A program made the translations under genes and the position numbers. Below are positions 9,506-21,989 of a stretch of 64,000 bases of DNA, one piece after another (position 1 is the first letter of the stretch; the number at the start of each line of letters is the position of its first letter). The DNA comes from Solea solea (lineage: Eukaryota; Chordata; Actinopteri; Pleuronectiformes; Soleidae). The stretch covers positions 18,661,364-18,725,363 of the forward strand of contig NC_081154.1 in NCBI RefSeq assembly GCF_958295425.1. The letters run 5' to 3'. The notes beneath the pieces are model-generated. The model did no database searches. It was not told the DNA's origin and saw nothing but the letters and a program-made list of their open reading frames with translations.

Positions 9506-11050
9506 ACAGTGAGTGCTCATGACATTTAGAGACCTTGCTGCAGTGGACGGAGCTAATTGAAGACGAGGTTTGAAGATTCCATAAACACACACTATAACTC
9601 ATAAACTATATAATTTCATAAACATGCATTTTGCATCGGTGAATACACTTTCCTTATTAACACGAGAAAGAAACATTGACTTTAGAGGAACTTGGTAGAG
9701 AAACTAATCCGCTGGGTACGAAAGAGTCTCCAAATTAAAAAAAAAGAGCTAATTTGGACAAAACACACAAAGAAATTGTTGTTGTTAATTATAAAACTAG
9801 ATAATATAGAGTAATGGCATTGAAACATGTTGCTCTCAGCATAAAACAAATAGCATCCTTAGCATCCTATTGCTAGCTTTTCCATAAATACTGACCTGAG
9901 TTTTAAAGATAAAATAATACAAATTTTTTGGTCGTAAACTTGTCATTCTGATGTCAAAAATGACTGCACGTCGTTCTGGAGTTAGAAAAAGACACCATCT
10001 GCATTTATATTGGTCCTTTAGCAGCATTGTTTATGCTATATTAGCTACCAGGACAAAAGGTTTCCTGAAAACTAGTTAGTTTTAACTAGTTTACGCTAAA
10101 ATCCTAATATAAATACATAACAGCACTACATTTGGATTTGCTGCTGAATATTAGTGACAGCTCAGCTCAAGTGATCTTATCGTGAAGTTAGCGAGTTAGC
10201 AAAACATGGAAAAACTGTTCAGTTACAGACTTCCTGTGTTTCCTATGTTTCATTTTGTCAACTTGTAAATGGGCTACCGCTAGCTTTTCCACACTAGCGT
10301 CATGCCACTTCTGTGGCTGCTACTGACGTAGTACCTGGGATGATTTAGCTAATAAAGCTAGGAGTTACTTCTAAGAAATTATATCAACAGCGTCTGAAGA
10401 AAGTGACTTCACAAAGTTGTTTTGCTGTGTTGTAGCATTCAGAGGACTGTTGTTAGCAGCAGCAGCTGAAACATTAGCTGTGCTAACTGTTAGCTCTGCT
10501 ACAGTTAGGGTAAGGATTAAGTGTTTTTTTACTAACTTTATCAAAGACAGACACACTTTTAAGAACTTGTTGCTGTGGTTGACGACATATTACACATTTC
10601 TGTCTGACTTTGGCAGCTTTATAGTAGAATTAAAAAATTAGAAATGTTTATATCTTCTGATTTACAACAGTTTCTTGTTGATATTTTGGTATTTACCAAT
10701 GTGACAGACTCTCGACTCATCCCCTACTGTTGCCTCATGAAGTTTAGCGATACAGCAGATAGTAAATGCTGAACAAAATAAGAGGTGATTTATCAAAGCG
10801 ATAATCCCTTTATTGGGGGCGTACCACATGGATCTAGTTATTTAACTCCCCGCTAGATAAACCTTTACTGCACTCTTTCCACTATCTTTCACCTATTTCC
10901 GTGTCTCCACTTCACAATTTCAATCCCAATTAGTGGTAAAAAGGCAGTAATTTGCAAAAGAAGCACTCAAGTAAGCTTTCAATAAGCGTCACTGAAGCAG
11001 CTAAGCAAACAGGTGCTGCGACGAATGAAAAAAAGTGTACAAACACTCAG
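9506..11050. other. Unique AT-rich non-coding DNA
   Basis: No gene is seen. Reiterated short words such as GCTAGC, TTAGCTA and GTTAGC are scattered from 9830 to 10560. They may be remnants of an old repeat also seen at about 28.3-28.75 kb, but boundaries cannot be given. Confidence 0.45.
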
Positions 11051-11380
11051 GAGTTTGAAACATTTAGCAGCTGCGGCTGTGGTCGTCCGTCGCCTCCGTA
11101 TCTGCTTCATAATTACAGCTGAAGAATGAGGCAGCGTGGGGATTATGGGAGGATTTGGAGAGGGTGATCTCTCATCCTTGTCTTCTCTCTTTGCTGCCGC
11201 CGCCGCCGCTGTTCCAGAAAGTTTTTTTTTCGGGCTGCTTATCTCATCCCTCAAGGAGACGAGACAAGAGGCGTAAAACGGGCAGATTGATAGGCTGAGT
11301 GGCTGCGAGACGCAGACCATGAATTTATGTATGTATATGTGTGTGTGCGCTACAAGTGTACACAAACACAGCTGCATCCA
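11051..11380. other. GC-richer non-coding patch with CCG repeat
   Basis: Includes TCATAATTACAGCTGAAG and a short GCCGCCGCCGCCGCTG run near 11193-11209. No splice-flanked frame. Possible conserved non-coding patch. Confidence 0.35.
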
Positions 11381-11382
11381 AT

Positions 11383-11383
11383 T

Positions 11384-11415
<32 letters not shown>
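11383..11415. repeat. (AC)n microsatellite
   Basis: About 12 AC units, then CGCACACAG. A (GT) tract 50 bp upstream (11337-11346) is complementary. Confidence 0.95.
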
Positions 11416-11780
11416 AAACACACTTCGAAACTACACACGTTTGGGCCTGTTACATGAGCAGATGATGAATGTGTCGGCTCTGCCGTCAAAGGAAGGGTCG
11501 ACGTGTCAAAACGCGGGTGAAAAGGAAATATTTCACCGAGCACTGTTTTTTTTCTTCTTCCCTCGGATCTTTTGAATTTTCGTGACATCGCTTTGTCGCC
11601 GGAGTCAGGGACGTCCGCGTACTTGACTGTTGAAAGTAACCGTGAAAAACCAGCCCCGTCTTACTTACAGCGCTCATAATGCAGTGACATAGGTTTGAGA
11701 TGTCCACTGACCCTTTACTTTACATTACCGTTTGAAAACTGTATGTAACAGAGAGCTAATGTTATGGTTATACTATAGTA
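11416..11780. other. Unannotated non-coding stretch
   Basis: No gene or repeat is recognised. Confidence 0.5.
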
Positions 11781-12200
11781 TAGGCCTGGGCAATACTATC
11801 ACAATTTTATCAATCGCTTTTTTGTGTCTAATTAGTGCGTTTATATCGGTATATGTTGAAACTTTAGTTGACGTCATGCCCAGTTCCGACTTCCGAGTTG
11901 CGACGTAGATTAAACGCAGCATATTCTCCCTTTTTCTGAGGCTAAATCTGCAAATCTGATTTTGAAAAATGCCAAGAAGTTGGCTGGGGGAGGGAGGGCG
12001 AGTGGGTGGGGCAGTGCAGGGGGGCGTGGCAGTAAAATACGACACTCAGTCTGGCACTGATTGGACAAGACTGTGAGGAAAGAGTGGACTGAATGAGCCA
12101 ATGGCAAAATCTGGATGCAGTAGCTAGTGTTTGACCAGAGAGGGCAGTAGATACAGTGGAAATTATGTTAATTTCAATACTGTACACTAAACTGTGATGA
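11781..12200 (+). mobile_element. Possible hAT-like element, one end only
   Basis: TAGGCCTGGGCAATAC at 11781 resembles the 5' terminus of vertebrate hAT-type MITEs (TAGGGCTGGGCGATA-type), with ATCGG and TATAT words just inside. No matching inverted terminus (TTGCCCAGGCCTA) is found downstream, so the element is truncated and its 3' limit is a guess. Confidence 0.35.
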
Positions 12201-13485
12201 TTTGCACCTGGGTCAAAAAATAACTAGATTCCTGACACTATTTTACACCTGAAACAAGAGGTTTAGTTTCACTGATCCACAATTTATTGAGATATCTGTA
12301 GAGTATGTGTTTGAAACAAGAAGGAAAGTCAGTTCTCGGAGGTTTTAACAATCAGGAATGAATAAGAAAAAGTAAAGAAGAGAAAAGCTTGACAGGTACA
12401 AGACCAAACTTAAGTTCATCAAAGCTGCAGGATTCTCCTCGTTCCTCATTGTGATGCAGGCCGTGTGCCGTCACAGTGTGCATGACACAGATTCTGCCTT
12501 TTCATTATTTTCAATTCTCTGTATTCTGGGTATCGTCACTTTTCCTTTTCCTCTCCCCCCTCGGCGACGTCGTTTCTGAAACAGCTCAAGGTCGTTTACG
12601 CCGTCTCAAACGTCTCCCCGTGCAAACGCGTACACACACGCTGCTCCCTGTTGGTCTGTTCGAGAACACGGAGACGCACAGGAGGACGACGAGGAGGTGG
12701 TGGTGGGGATTTGATGGGATGACACGCGTGTGTTTGGGGACATGGAGGTTGATTTCACTGGTAACGCATGAGTAACCCACAGAGTCCACTGACGGACAGA
12801 GACATTACCATAAAGCGACTCCCGCGTCGATGCTCTGGGCTGACAGCGTTTACCCGAGGAAGAGCCAACAGTTTACACAGACGTGGCTCATTTCCTGAAC
12901 GCTTCCCCCCGTCACACCGCCAGCTTTCATAATGTGACCTCGGAAATGAGAAACGCTGATGGGCAAATACGGGAGGTTATTGTGTTGTATTTTTTTTTCT
13001 TTCCCAGCCGTCGTTAAAGTGGAACCCGCGTCACTCGAGAGATCGTCGTCACGCTGACTGTCATGTGATCGCGTCACAGAGTGGCGGTGACAGGATCTGA
13101 GCGCAGAAAAAAACACACACAGTCACATTATACACCTGATTATTTTTTACAATACCTGCAGGTATTAGGATCACAGCAGGGACATAATGGTGCTGCTAAA
13201 ATAAGAGGTGAAACAAATTGGATTCTCTCTCTCTCTCTGCAAAGTCATCAAATATTCACGATTTGTGTTTCTGCACAGGTTGATTTTCCTAACAATGCAA
13301 CCAAATATTTAAGTATTTGCATGTTTTTGGCACAACTTACAAACACAAATGATCCTCGTACATGCAGACAACACTGTTTGTTACTTCTTGTTATCACAGT
13401 GGCCCCTAAAAAGAAGGTGGAAAAGAAACGGGACTGGGTGAAAATCTGTTGCGTGGCTAGTTTCCACAGAATAATTCTTGCAAAA
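12201..13485. other. Unique non-coding DNA
   Basis: GC content rises at 12550-13080 with several CG dinucleotides, but no CpG island of useful length and no TATA plus initiator arrangement that could be defended. Short frames up to 135 codons carry no domain. Confidence 0.45.
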
Positions 13486-13620
13486 TGAATTGGGTCGCCC
13501 TAAAACTCCTGAAAGTCCTGATGTACAAACCAAGTTTGATGAGTTTTCGTGCATGAAAATGCCCTAAAATTGCACTCAAATGCACTTAAGGGGAAACATC
13601 TGTAACAGAAGCAACTATTT
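13486..13620 (+). repeat. Dispersed repeat fragment (AAGTTTGATGAGTTTT family)
   Basis: CCAAGTTTGATGAGTTTTCG followed by TGCATGAAAATGCCC. Related words occur at 15130-15160 and at 45877-45910 (GAAGTTTGGTGAGTTTT), a signature of an abundant teleost dispersed repeat. Fragmentary. Confidence 0.6.
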
Positions 13621-14390
13621 TTCGGGAGCTTAACGACACAGTATTAGCCGTAATTGATCTCTGATGTACAGCCCTTTGTTTCAGCTGTTGTTGTCTTATG
13701 AATAAAGTCGGATTGAATTAAATAATCACACGTTAAATAACATGAAAATATTGAACATACGCCCAAAAAACATATGAATTAAATGTCAGTCAAAAAACAA
13801 AACGAAAAGTGACAATGAAATGCCATGAAAAAATTAAATAAATGTACTTGATAGAACTGGCATTAACACTTGTAAAAAGTATGTTTGTAAAAGAAAAGGT
13901 CACTTTATTTTAATATCAGTTTGTTTATGTTTATATTCTGTACAAACTGAAAGACTTTGGTCCCCACTAAAGAACTACACCAGTATGTGTGTGTGTGTTT
14001 TCAGATCAGGGTCTCAGATCAGATGTTTTTAACCTTAACTTAAACACTTGCAGACTTTCTTTTTTAATCACTCAAACACAGTGAGGCGGTTAGTAACACG
14101 TTCATCTGTCAGAGGTGAGAATCTCACCACTTTACAGTGTTAAAGTTTGTGCTATAGATCAGGGAGGCAAAAAAAAGAAGAGCGTGAATGTGTTAATGTC
14201 TGCAGAGAACAATGTGATAATCATGTAAGAAGAGTCTCGGATGAAAACGTTTCCCAACGTCTTACAGAAACGATGTTGATGAGGATGTTTGAAGAGCAAG
14301 GGAGGCTCATGTTTGACAGTTTATATTCATTTTTATTCACAGTCAGACTCCCTTTACACCAAAATAACCGGCCCCTGCAGTCACATACCG
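13621..14390. other. Unannotated non-coding stretch
   Basis: AT-rich, with a GTGTGTGTGTG tract at 13986-13997. No gene or recognised element. Confidence 0.5.
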
Positions 14391-14394
14391 TGGG

Positions 14395-15195
14395 GTACCA
14401 GAGTAAATGGTATGGTCTAGCTCCACCCACAACAGTCAGCTGATTGGTTGACCGAAAGAATGTCACTCCCATGTTAAAACTGAAACGCCATAACAGTGTT
14501 TTATCAGACACTTCCTCCAATCATCATGCAGAAGCCCAGTGTCCGTGCCCCGCCCACCGCTCCATTGACTCCCAAGCTGAGCTTCATGAAATTTCATGTA
14601 GTTCTGTTTATGTTAAATGTAATAATGTTAAAGCTTTCCAAGAGTGGAATTTTAAAGTAGTTTTCCTGCCATTTTAACGTCAACTTGTCTAGAACATATG
14701 GACCGAGTTTGACACGGGTAGCTCAAACGCACTAGGACGAGTTTGTTCAAATGCGTCGACTATAGCCATTTTTGTTTTTCCAAAATGGCTGACCTCTGGG
14801 TGGGCGGAGCTAATGGAAGAACATTAGAAAGTTGTTTGGAATCATGAGAGCAACGAGTGTATCAAGTTTGGGAAAAAATCAGAACAACTATGTGCAGCTT
14901 AGACAAAAAATTTAGCATGTAACGCAATTTTGGCGACTTTCTCTCGCATCAAAAGTTTTCCAATAATTCCGCAAGAAATTTAGGAGTAAGCCCAACAAAC
15001 TCAGCAAATTTTTGTCCAAATCCTTTTGTCTGACCGTGACCCGACTTCTGGGGCAGCTATAGAGCCCTGGGGCTACGAACGGGTTTGTGCCCTATGCCAA
15101 TATTGCATTTTTTGGCCACCTGACCTCTGTGCCAAATTTCAAGAGTTTTTATGCACGATAACCACCTCAAAAATGATACGAAACCCGGATAAATG
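14395..15195 (+). mobile_element. Long dispersed repeat, non-coding
   Basis: The 5' part (CCTCCAATCATCATGCAGAA, then CCGCTCCATTGACTCCC) recurs at 17050-17117. The middle has CCAAAATGGCTGACCTC and GGGCGGAGCTAATGG, and the end has GTGCCAAATTTCAAGAG plus a GCACGATAACC word. These resemble the long non-autonomous repeats of teleosts that end in the AAGTTTGGTGAGTTTT segment. No terminal repeats or target duplication could be paired, so class and exact limits are open. Confidence 0.55.
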
Positions 15196-17030
15196 TATGT
15201 CAATCAAATGACTTAAGATTCTTAAGTTTTCCCAAGTTCCCAACCGGGGAAAAAGAGGAAAGGAATTCTCTACCTCTATAAGCAACTTTACAGAAAAACA
15301 AACCTAATGTTACTTATAATATAATGGCAACGACCTCACCTACCAAGGAAATGTAATTTTTCTTAGTCAAAACCCAAAACCCAGATGAAACTACAGTCCT
15401 TCCTTCCTTCCTCCTGATCTCTGAGCTGCTTAAACACCAGCCACCGTCTTCACGCTTCACACCTGTGACTCCGCACAGTCCGACACAGACCGTATTATCC
15501 CTTTAACGTTACCCAGTAACTGCACCTGCTGAGGTTTGTCCGGGGCTGAGCTCTGGAACCAGAAGGTCACACGATTAGATCGGTAAAAACGGCTCCCCCG
15601 ACATGCAATTTATTAAATCCAGAACGAAAGGGTTCACAGGAGCGCAACTCAAATCCTCCACCATTAAGCTGATTAAATTACAGGATAACTCTCCCTCTGT
15701 TTTAATATCAGGGCTGAAGATCACGATCAGAGACAAACGGCTGTGATTCAGTGATGAGAGGAGCCTCTTATTCTGCCGTGGCTTTAAAGGGAAGGAAGGA
15801 AACCGCAGTGAACGCTGGGTTTCTTCTGTTCAATAAAAAAGGTCAAAGTCGACCACAAAACCAGAGAAGAAACCGCTTTTAACTTCCATTCAACAAAGAT
15901 GTGGAAGACCTTTACTCTGTCATGCAGACATGAGAGTGAAGAACCACAGGAATCTCAATGACACCGGACCATCATTTATTTTCTTTTTTTGCCTTTTGCT
16001 TGAATGAAAAGTGACGTAAGCATTTTAAGTATAAATTTTCAAACGTAAAAAGCTCCTTTTATTTACTTGATATTAATAAAATATTTTTTTTTAACTAACT
16101 ACAAACTAACTACAAATTCTATGGCCACGTTGTTAAATATTTCATGCGTGAGAGAACGATAAATAAAGAATGAGACGCGGGAGCAACAAGAGAATACGCT
16201 CAATAATTTAGAAGACTTGATAGTTCCATATGAAGTCGATTTAAAATGGTGGAGACGAGAGGAGGAGGAGGAGGAGGAAGAAGAAAACACTTATTTTTAC
16301 TTGTTTTCCCCCAGAAAATGACTGAGGCTTTTATGAATCCACCTCCATAAAACTTCCACAAAACATAAAAACACTTTTCTCATCTGGTTTATGGTATTTC
16401 ATAAGATCTGACGAGCTTCGTCATTAATCCCCGCCTTAATTACCAGACGCACACAAGTGAAGCTTTACTGATTAATCTGTAAAGACTTTCATTTGTAACG
16501 TCGCTGTTTTTCCTCCATATCTCTTTCTCTCACTCTCTCTCTTCACGACACGGCAATGGTTTTATTCGCATCACTCGAGCAGAAGACAGGAGCTATTTTG
16601 CGCAGCAGAGCAGATCTTAGGGCGTAATTACCTCGACTGATTGGTAAATTAGATCAGAGGCAGGAGGAGGAGGTGTGTGTTGTTCAGGAGAGGAACCAAC
16701 ACGACCACACACGTTCATCTACCAAACTATAGTTTCCAGGTTCTATTGTCATCATTGTAAGTTTCTGTAAACCAGTGTCGGCTGCTGGCCTTTGAAAAAG
16801 ATGAAGTTCATTTCAGATCCAGTTATTTACACGCAGATTCTTAGATAAACAAGGGAACATGATAAATATGTAAAATCTGTATATGTAGAAATTAAAATGT
16901 TATATATCGGCGAGTAAATAACACACAGAGCAGCTGTTTGTCCACAGACTTCATCGCAAAAATCCACACAGGACTGAGGCAGAAAAGGCTCTGCTGTCGT
17001 GTTTGTTTCCGCTATGCTGTCAGTCAAAAA
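15196..17030. other. Unique non-coding DNA with two short tandem tracts
   Basis: (TCCT)n at 15397-15413 and (GGA)n at 16259-16285. Bases 15410-15900 and 16380-16680 are evenly composed, with words such as CCGCCTTAATTACCAGACGC and GGCGTAATTACCTCGACTG, possible conserved non-coding patches. No exon supported. Confidence 0.45.
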
Positions 17031-17118
17031 CTGGCTCCGCCTTTCAGAGAGCCCCTCCAATCATTAGGCAGAAGCCTAGTGTCCACGCCACGCCCACTGC
17101 TCCATTGACTCCCAGAAA
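17031..17118 (+). mobile_element. Fragment of the 14.4-kb dispersed repeat
   Basis: CCTCCAATCATTAGGCAGAA, CCTAGTGTCCACGCC and CTGCTCCATTGACTCCC align with 14512-14572. The copy breaks off at GACTCCC, where the 17.1-kb satellite begins. The satellite may have expanded in or next to this element. Confidence 0.7.
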
Positions 17119-18482
17119 CTAACAAAACTATTACTAAAAAACCTACTAAAACTATTTCACAAAGTGCTAAACTACCAGTAAAAACAACTATTAATAATCT
17201 ACTACCAAAACTACCACTAAAACAACTACCAAAACTATTACTAAAACACCTCCTAAAACTATTACTAAAACACCTACTAAAACTATTACTGAAACACCTA
17301 CTAAAACTATTACTAAAACACCTCCTAAAACTATTACTAAAACACCTCCTAAAACTATTACTAAAACTATTACTAAAACACCTCCTAAAACTATTACTAA
17401 AACTATTACTAAAACACCTCCTAAAACTTTTACTAAAACTATTACTAAAACACCTACTAAAACTATTACTAAAACACCTACTAAATCTATTACTTAAACA
17501 CCTACGAAAACTATTACTAAAACTATTACTGAAACACCTACTAAAACTATTACTAAAACACCTACTAAATCTATTACTGAAACACCTACTAAAACTATTA
17601 CTGAAACACCTACTAAAACTATTACTTAAACACCTACGAAAACTATTACTAAAACTATTACTGAAACACCTACTAAAACTATTACTTAAACACCTACGAA
17701 AACTATTACTTAAACACCTACGAAAACTATTACTGAAACACCTACTAAAACTATTACTAAAACACCTACTAAAACTATTACTGAAACACCTACTAAAACT
17801 ATTACTTAAACACCTACGAAAACTATTACTGAAACACCTACTAAAACTATTACTGAAACACCTACTAAAACTATTACTGAAACACCTATTAAACTATTAC
17901 TTAAACACCTACGAAAACTATTACTGAAACACCTACTAAAACTATTACTAAAACACCTACTAAAACTACCACTTAAACAACTACCAAAACTATTCCTGAA
18001 ACACCTACTAAAACTATTACTAAAACACTAACTAAAACTATTACTAAAACACCTACTACAACTATTACTAAAACTACTACCAAAACTAATTTCCAAACTA
18101 CCAGTCAAAATAATAATAACCTACTAACAACTACTACCACTAAAACAACTACTAAAATGACTACTGAATCATATACCAAAACTACTATACTACAAGTAAA
18201 ACAGCTAATAATAACCTACCTAACAAACTACTACCAAAAGTACTTGTAAAACAACTACGAAAACTACTAAACTACTACTGAAACAACTACTAAAATTACT
18301 ACTAAACTAGTAAAACTACTAAACTACCAGTAAAACTAATAATAAGCTACTAACAAACGAATATAACTACCACTAAAACAGCTACCAAACAACTTCTAAA
18401 ACTATTAGTAAAATAACAACTAAAACTACTTTCCCAACTACTAAACTACTACCAACACCAGCACTAAACAACTACCAGTAAA
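17119..18482. repeat. 1.35-kb satellite of 12-bp units (24-bp dimer)
   Basis: Core dimer is ACTAAAACACCT followed by ACTAAAACTATT; about 55 dimers in 17210-18060. Variants (GAAACACCT, TTAAACACCTACGAA) recur in groups, so there is some higher-order structure. The edges (17119-17210 and 18060-18482) degrade into ACTACCA and ACTACTA words with irregular spacing. No long frame on the plus strand because TAA stops are frequent. Confidence 0.95.
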
Positions 18483-19690
18483 CCAGGACGGCGGCTCCGT
18501 AACTGGGCCCGAAAAAGCGCTCCTGGGACAGGATTTTCTCCTCCCAATTTCTTATCCTGGTGAATTGTCCATTAATATTACCGATGTCCAGAGTTATAAT
18601 AACATTAATCTACCTCCCCAATTAAAACTAACCCTGTCCAAATAGGGCTTTAGTTGAGGAAATCAAGACTCACGTCCAAGTCCTTCACTTGAGTCACTGC
18701 CCTTAGATGCCAAAATTTGGCACCAACTGATGTCATGTGGATCCGTTCTTGATGACACTGACCTAACTCAGGGTTACTTGCTCAAACCTACTGACATATT
18801 TTCCCCTTTTCCCAAAATAATGTCACCTTTAAATCATTTGTAGAAAAAACGTCCCCCCAAAAGTACAACATCAAAGTTCTTCAGGGTCACCAGGACAAAC
18901 ATGAAGTTTACAGGAAGCACGTCAAGGTGGACGTGTCTGCAAACTCCATTTAACTCAAGCTGTGTCTACACTTCATCCCAAACTAATTAGCACATTACAT
19001 TTGGTCTATCAGAGAAACAGAAGTAAAAAGTGAACAGAAGCAGCAGCGGCAGCAGCAGCAGCGTGGAGAGGAAGAATCAAACCTCAGAGCTCAGACAGAC
19101 GTGCGCCTCTAATCTGCCCGAGAATGTTGAGGCAGGAAATTGACTTGTAGGAGTTTTTAACTGACAGAGGAAACTTTTTTTTTTTTATCAGCACAAAACA
19201 CGACTACAAGTTTCAGTCCGCCCGAAGAAACGGGCAAGTTTTTATCATCGTAATTGAGATCAAAGATCAGGAAAACACATTGGGGAAGATATTTAGAGGC
19301 TGAAGTGTTTACATACGAGATCAGCGCTAAGACTACAGTTGTCAGCCACGGTGATTTATCACGTCTGACGACTTCTGAAAAGATTTGCTGGCAAATACAA
19401 CAAGTTTTGAGGAGACTGTTGACGGCAGGCGAAGGTGAAATGTCGACATGTGTCCATCTGTCCCGATCTACTAAGGCAGGTGTGGACGTGGACGTGGAGG
19501 AGACGGGTATTAAGGTTTTATAGGTTGAGGAGCAGAGCGTGGGGAGGCGTTGATAGATCGGGTGGGGGGGATTTTCTGCTTGTCAAGCTTCCTTCGTCTT
19601 TCTGAGAGGCGGGAAGGGAAGCGGCGCAGCTGTCACTACACTAACCACCTGGGTACTTCAAAAAGACGCCCAGATGTTCAGAAGTGTAAC
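18483..19690. other. Unique non-coding DNA
   Basis: A short interrupted CAG tract at 19037-19062 (AGCAGCAGCGGCAGCAGCAG). Bases 19080-19530 are GC-richer. An 89-codon frame from 19254 has no recognised domain. No gene called. Confidence 0.45.
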
Positions 19691-19691
19691 T

Positions 19692-19757
19692 ACACACACA
19701 CACACACATCGTACCTCCACCCATCTCAGCCAAAGTACCTCACACACACACACACAC
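19692..19757. repeat. Two (AC)n tracts
   Basis: (AC)9 at 19692-19709 and (CA)9 at 19740-19757, separated by 30 bp of unique sequence. Confidence 0.95.
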
Positions 19758-19865
19758 GGTGGTAGAACATTACCCACTTGACTTAAAATTCCCATTACAC
19801 TTGACACGTCCCACCCATCCTGTCTGCTGTCATATTTACAACAGCAACTGCAGCTGCTGCAGCAC

Positions 19866-20195
19866 CACATGTCCCACCATCACAACATCCCAAAATCACA
19901 CCATCCCAACATCCCAAAATCAAACCATTACACCATCCCAAAATCAGACCATCACACCACCCCAACATCCCAAAATCAGACCATCACACCACCCCAACAT
20001 CCCAAAATCAGACCATCACACCACCCCAACATCCCAAAATCAGACCATCACACCATCCCAACATCCCAAAATCAAACCATTACACCATCCCAAAATCAGA
20101 CCATCACACCACCCCAACATCCCAAAATCAGACCATCACACCATCCCAACATCACACTACCCCAACATTCCAAAATCGCACCATCAAAACATCAC
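19866..20195. repeat. 32-bp minisatellite
   Basis: About ten units containing CCAAAATCAGACCATCACAC and CACCCCAACATC; three consecutive units near 19950-20045 are identical. Shorter variants lack the CCAACATC part. Two overlapping plus-strand frames stay open across it only because the unit lacks stops; their PKIRPSHHPN-type repeats are an artefact. Confidence 0.95.
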
Positions 20196-21460
20196 ACCTA
20201 CTTTTCTTCACTGCTTCAAGACAAAAAAGGCACATTTTCAGTTATTTTTTAGTTGGAAAGGGGCAGAAAATTAGCAGTAAATTTCGGGTCTATTTCCAGA
20301 AACCTTCCATGGGAATTTACCAAAGGCCAATTCTTTCACTGAACTACAAACACATGAATGTTGAGTCCAATGAGTGTCCTGGACTCAATTGTGTGGCTTC
20401 AATAGTTTTCAATTCAAATCAAAAGTCTGATCAGTAAAGATTAGTTTCTTCATCCAATCATTGTCTAGTTGTTTGGTTTGTAAAATGTCTGTGAAATGAT
20501 TTATGTGCAACCTTATTGTGAACATGACAGTTAAAGCCATTAAACCTGAGAATAATCTACAATGTGGCTGTTATTTTCGTATAATTTAAAGGGGCATTCT
20601 GGCAAATTTGTGGGTCTAAATATAATAGGCAGTTTCATGAAAAAGTCCAGACTTGAGTGCTTTCCTGAAAACAACTTGGGGTATTCAACCACTTTTAGGG
20701 GGCCTGTCTCTAAGTTTGGGGCCCCAAGAGACACCCCTGACAGCCTTCTTCCTCTCCATGACATGCTGCTATTCCACCAGTATCCTCTACTAAATGTACA
20801 TGTATTCAAAACATGTATCTTTCATATATAGTCAGATAAATGCGTGTTAAAGAGATTACCAACACCTTTCAGTCAGACAGTTCTTGCTGTCGCTGTGTTT
20901 CGATGCAAATACAGTATTGTTGCTCTTTCAGTCGCCGCCATCAGGGGGAGCTCTGGTAATTTATCCACACACACAGTCCTCAGTGTCCCACACATGCTCT
21001 GGCAACAAGCAGTGAGACTGATGCGAAGGTGACGAACATGATAGAAGCCCAGTTTCCTCTTTTTTCTCCAGCTTAGCGAGGTTCAATACCAAAGCTTTGA
21101 TGTGTGAAATAATGGCGTCAAACTGCAACGTTGTCATTTCCTGCAGGATCTATCGTGAAGGAATTGAGACGGACAGACAGACGGGGCCAATTCTGCCACA
21201 CTGAGAGCAAACAGGCAGGTGCGGTGGAAAGTCGCTGCACAGCGAGGGGCGGAGGACAGAGAGTGAGATAAAAGAAGGAGGGAGAGAGAAAGAGGTGTGG
21301 AGTGAGCCGGTAAGACGGAGAATAAAGACGGGAATAAGAGAAGGAACAGCAGGGAAATTGGAAAAAAAGAGGAAAAACAGGGAGGACATGACGTGGGAGA
21401 TGTTAAGGTGACTGCCAAGTAGTAGCAGCAGGAGACGATGAGGGACGGTAGAGGAGAGAG
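20196..21460. other. Unique non-coding DNA, purine-rich at 21230-21460
   Basis: Bases 20530-20830 resemble a dispersed repeat in style (GGGGCATTCTGG, GGGGCCCCAAGAG) but no second copy is present here. From 21230 the plus strand is strongly purine-biased (GGAGGGAGAGAGAAAGAGG). A 181-codon minus-strand frame crosses it, rich in S, L and P with no domain, and is not called. Confidence 0.5.
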
Positions 21461-21467
21461 GGGGATG

Positions 21468-21494
21468 GAGAGAGAGAGAGAGAAAGAGAGAGAT
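21468..21494. repeat. (AG)n microsatellite
   Basis: GA repeat with one AAAG interruption. Confidence 0.9.
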
Positions 21495-21648
21495 GTAGAG
21501 GTAGTAAAATGGTTGTGGCGCTGGTCTTTGGTTTGGCAGTCACCAGGTGGGATGAGGGCAGACACCTCGATTCTAGTGCAGGGTAGAGCCGTGTCACAGA
21601 GGAGCTTCAGGGTTTGCTGAATATTACATGAGGCTGTCTGTCGACGAA

Positions 21649-21680
21649 CACACACACGCACGCACACACACACACACACG
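21649..21680. repeat. (AC)n microsatellite
   Basis: CACACACGCACGCACACACA-type interrupted AC tract. Confidence 0.95.
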
Positions 21681-21838
21681 AAAGGACGTCTCGAGACAAA
21701 TACGTGAGTCGATGCAGACGCTCACACTCACACACGGAATCAAGAGTGTTTGGATGAAGCCAAACAAGGCCAGTGGATGAAAAGACTTAAGCCTCATGAA
21801 CACTGAATTATTCATTTTGCCAACTGCAGGAGCAGAGG

Positions 21839-21975
21839 GCAGAACTTGTCTGCACCCGTGGAGCAATGGGGGATTGGGTGCCTGGCTCAGGGGAACCCCA
21901 GCCCTCAGCCTTACCTGGGATTGAACCAGTGACCTTCCTTTTACGAGCCCAATTTCTTTCCTCTTGGCCCTGGGC
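21839..21975 (-). mobile_element. tRNA-derived SINE remnant
   Basis: On the minus strand GGTTCAATCCC is a perfect B-box-like word, preceded by a GTAAAAGGAAGGTCACTG segment and followed by AGGTAAGGCTGAGGGCTGGG. Same layout as the remnants at 4.4 and 23.5 kb. Degenerate and without a clear A box. Confidence 0.6.
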
Positions 21976-21989
21976 TGCCCAAGTTTAAG

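Noticed and set aside
12550..13080. CpG-island promoter
   Set aside because: CG dinucleotides are scattered, the stretch is short, and no core promoter or downstream exon could be identified.
19759..20274. 171-codon plus-strand frame with PKIRPSHHPN-type repeats
   Set aside because: Produced by a 32-bp minisatellite lacking stops; a second frame is open through the same array.
21134..21679. 181-codon minus-strand frame rich in S, L and P
   Set aside because: It is the complement of a purine-rich low-complexity tract with AC and AG microsatellites; composition explains the absence of stops.
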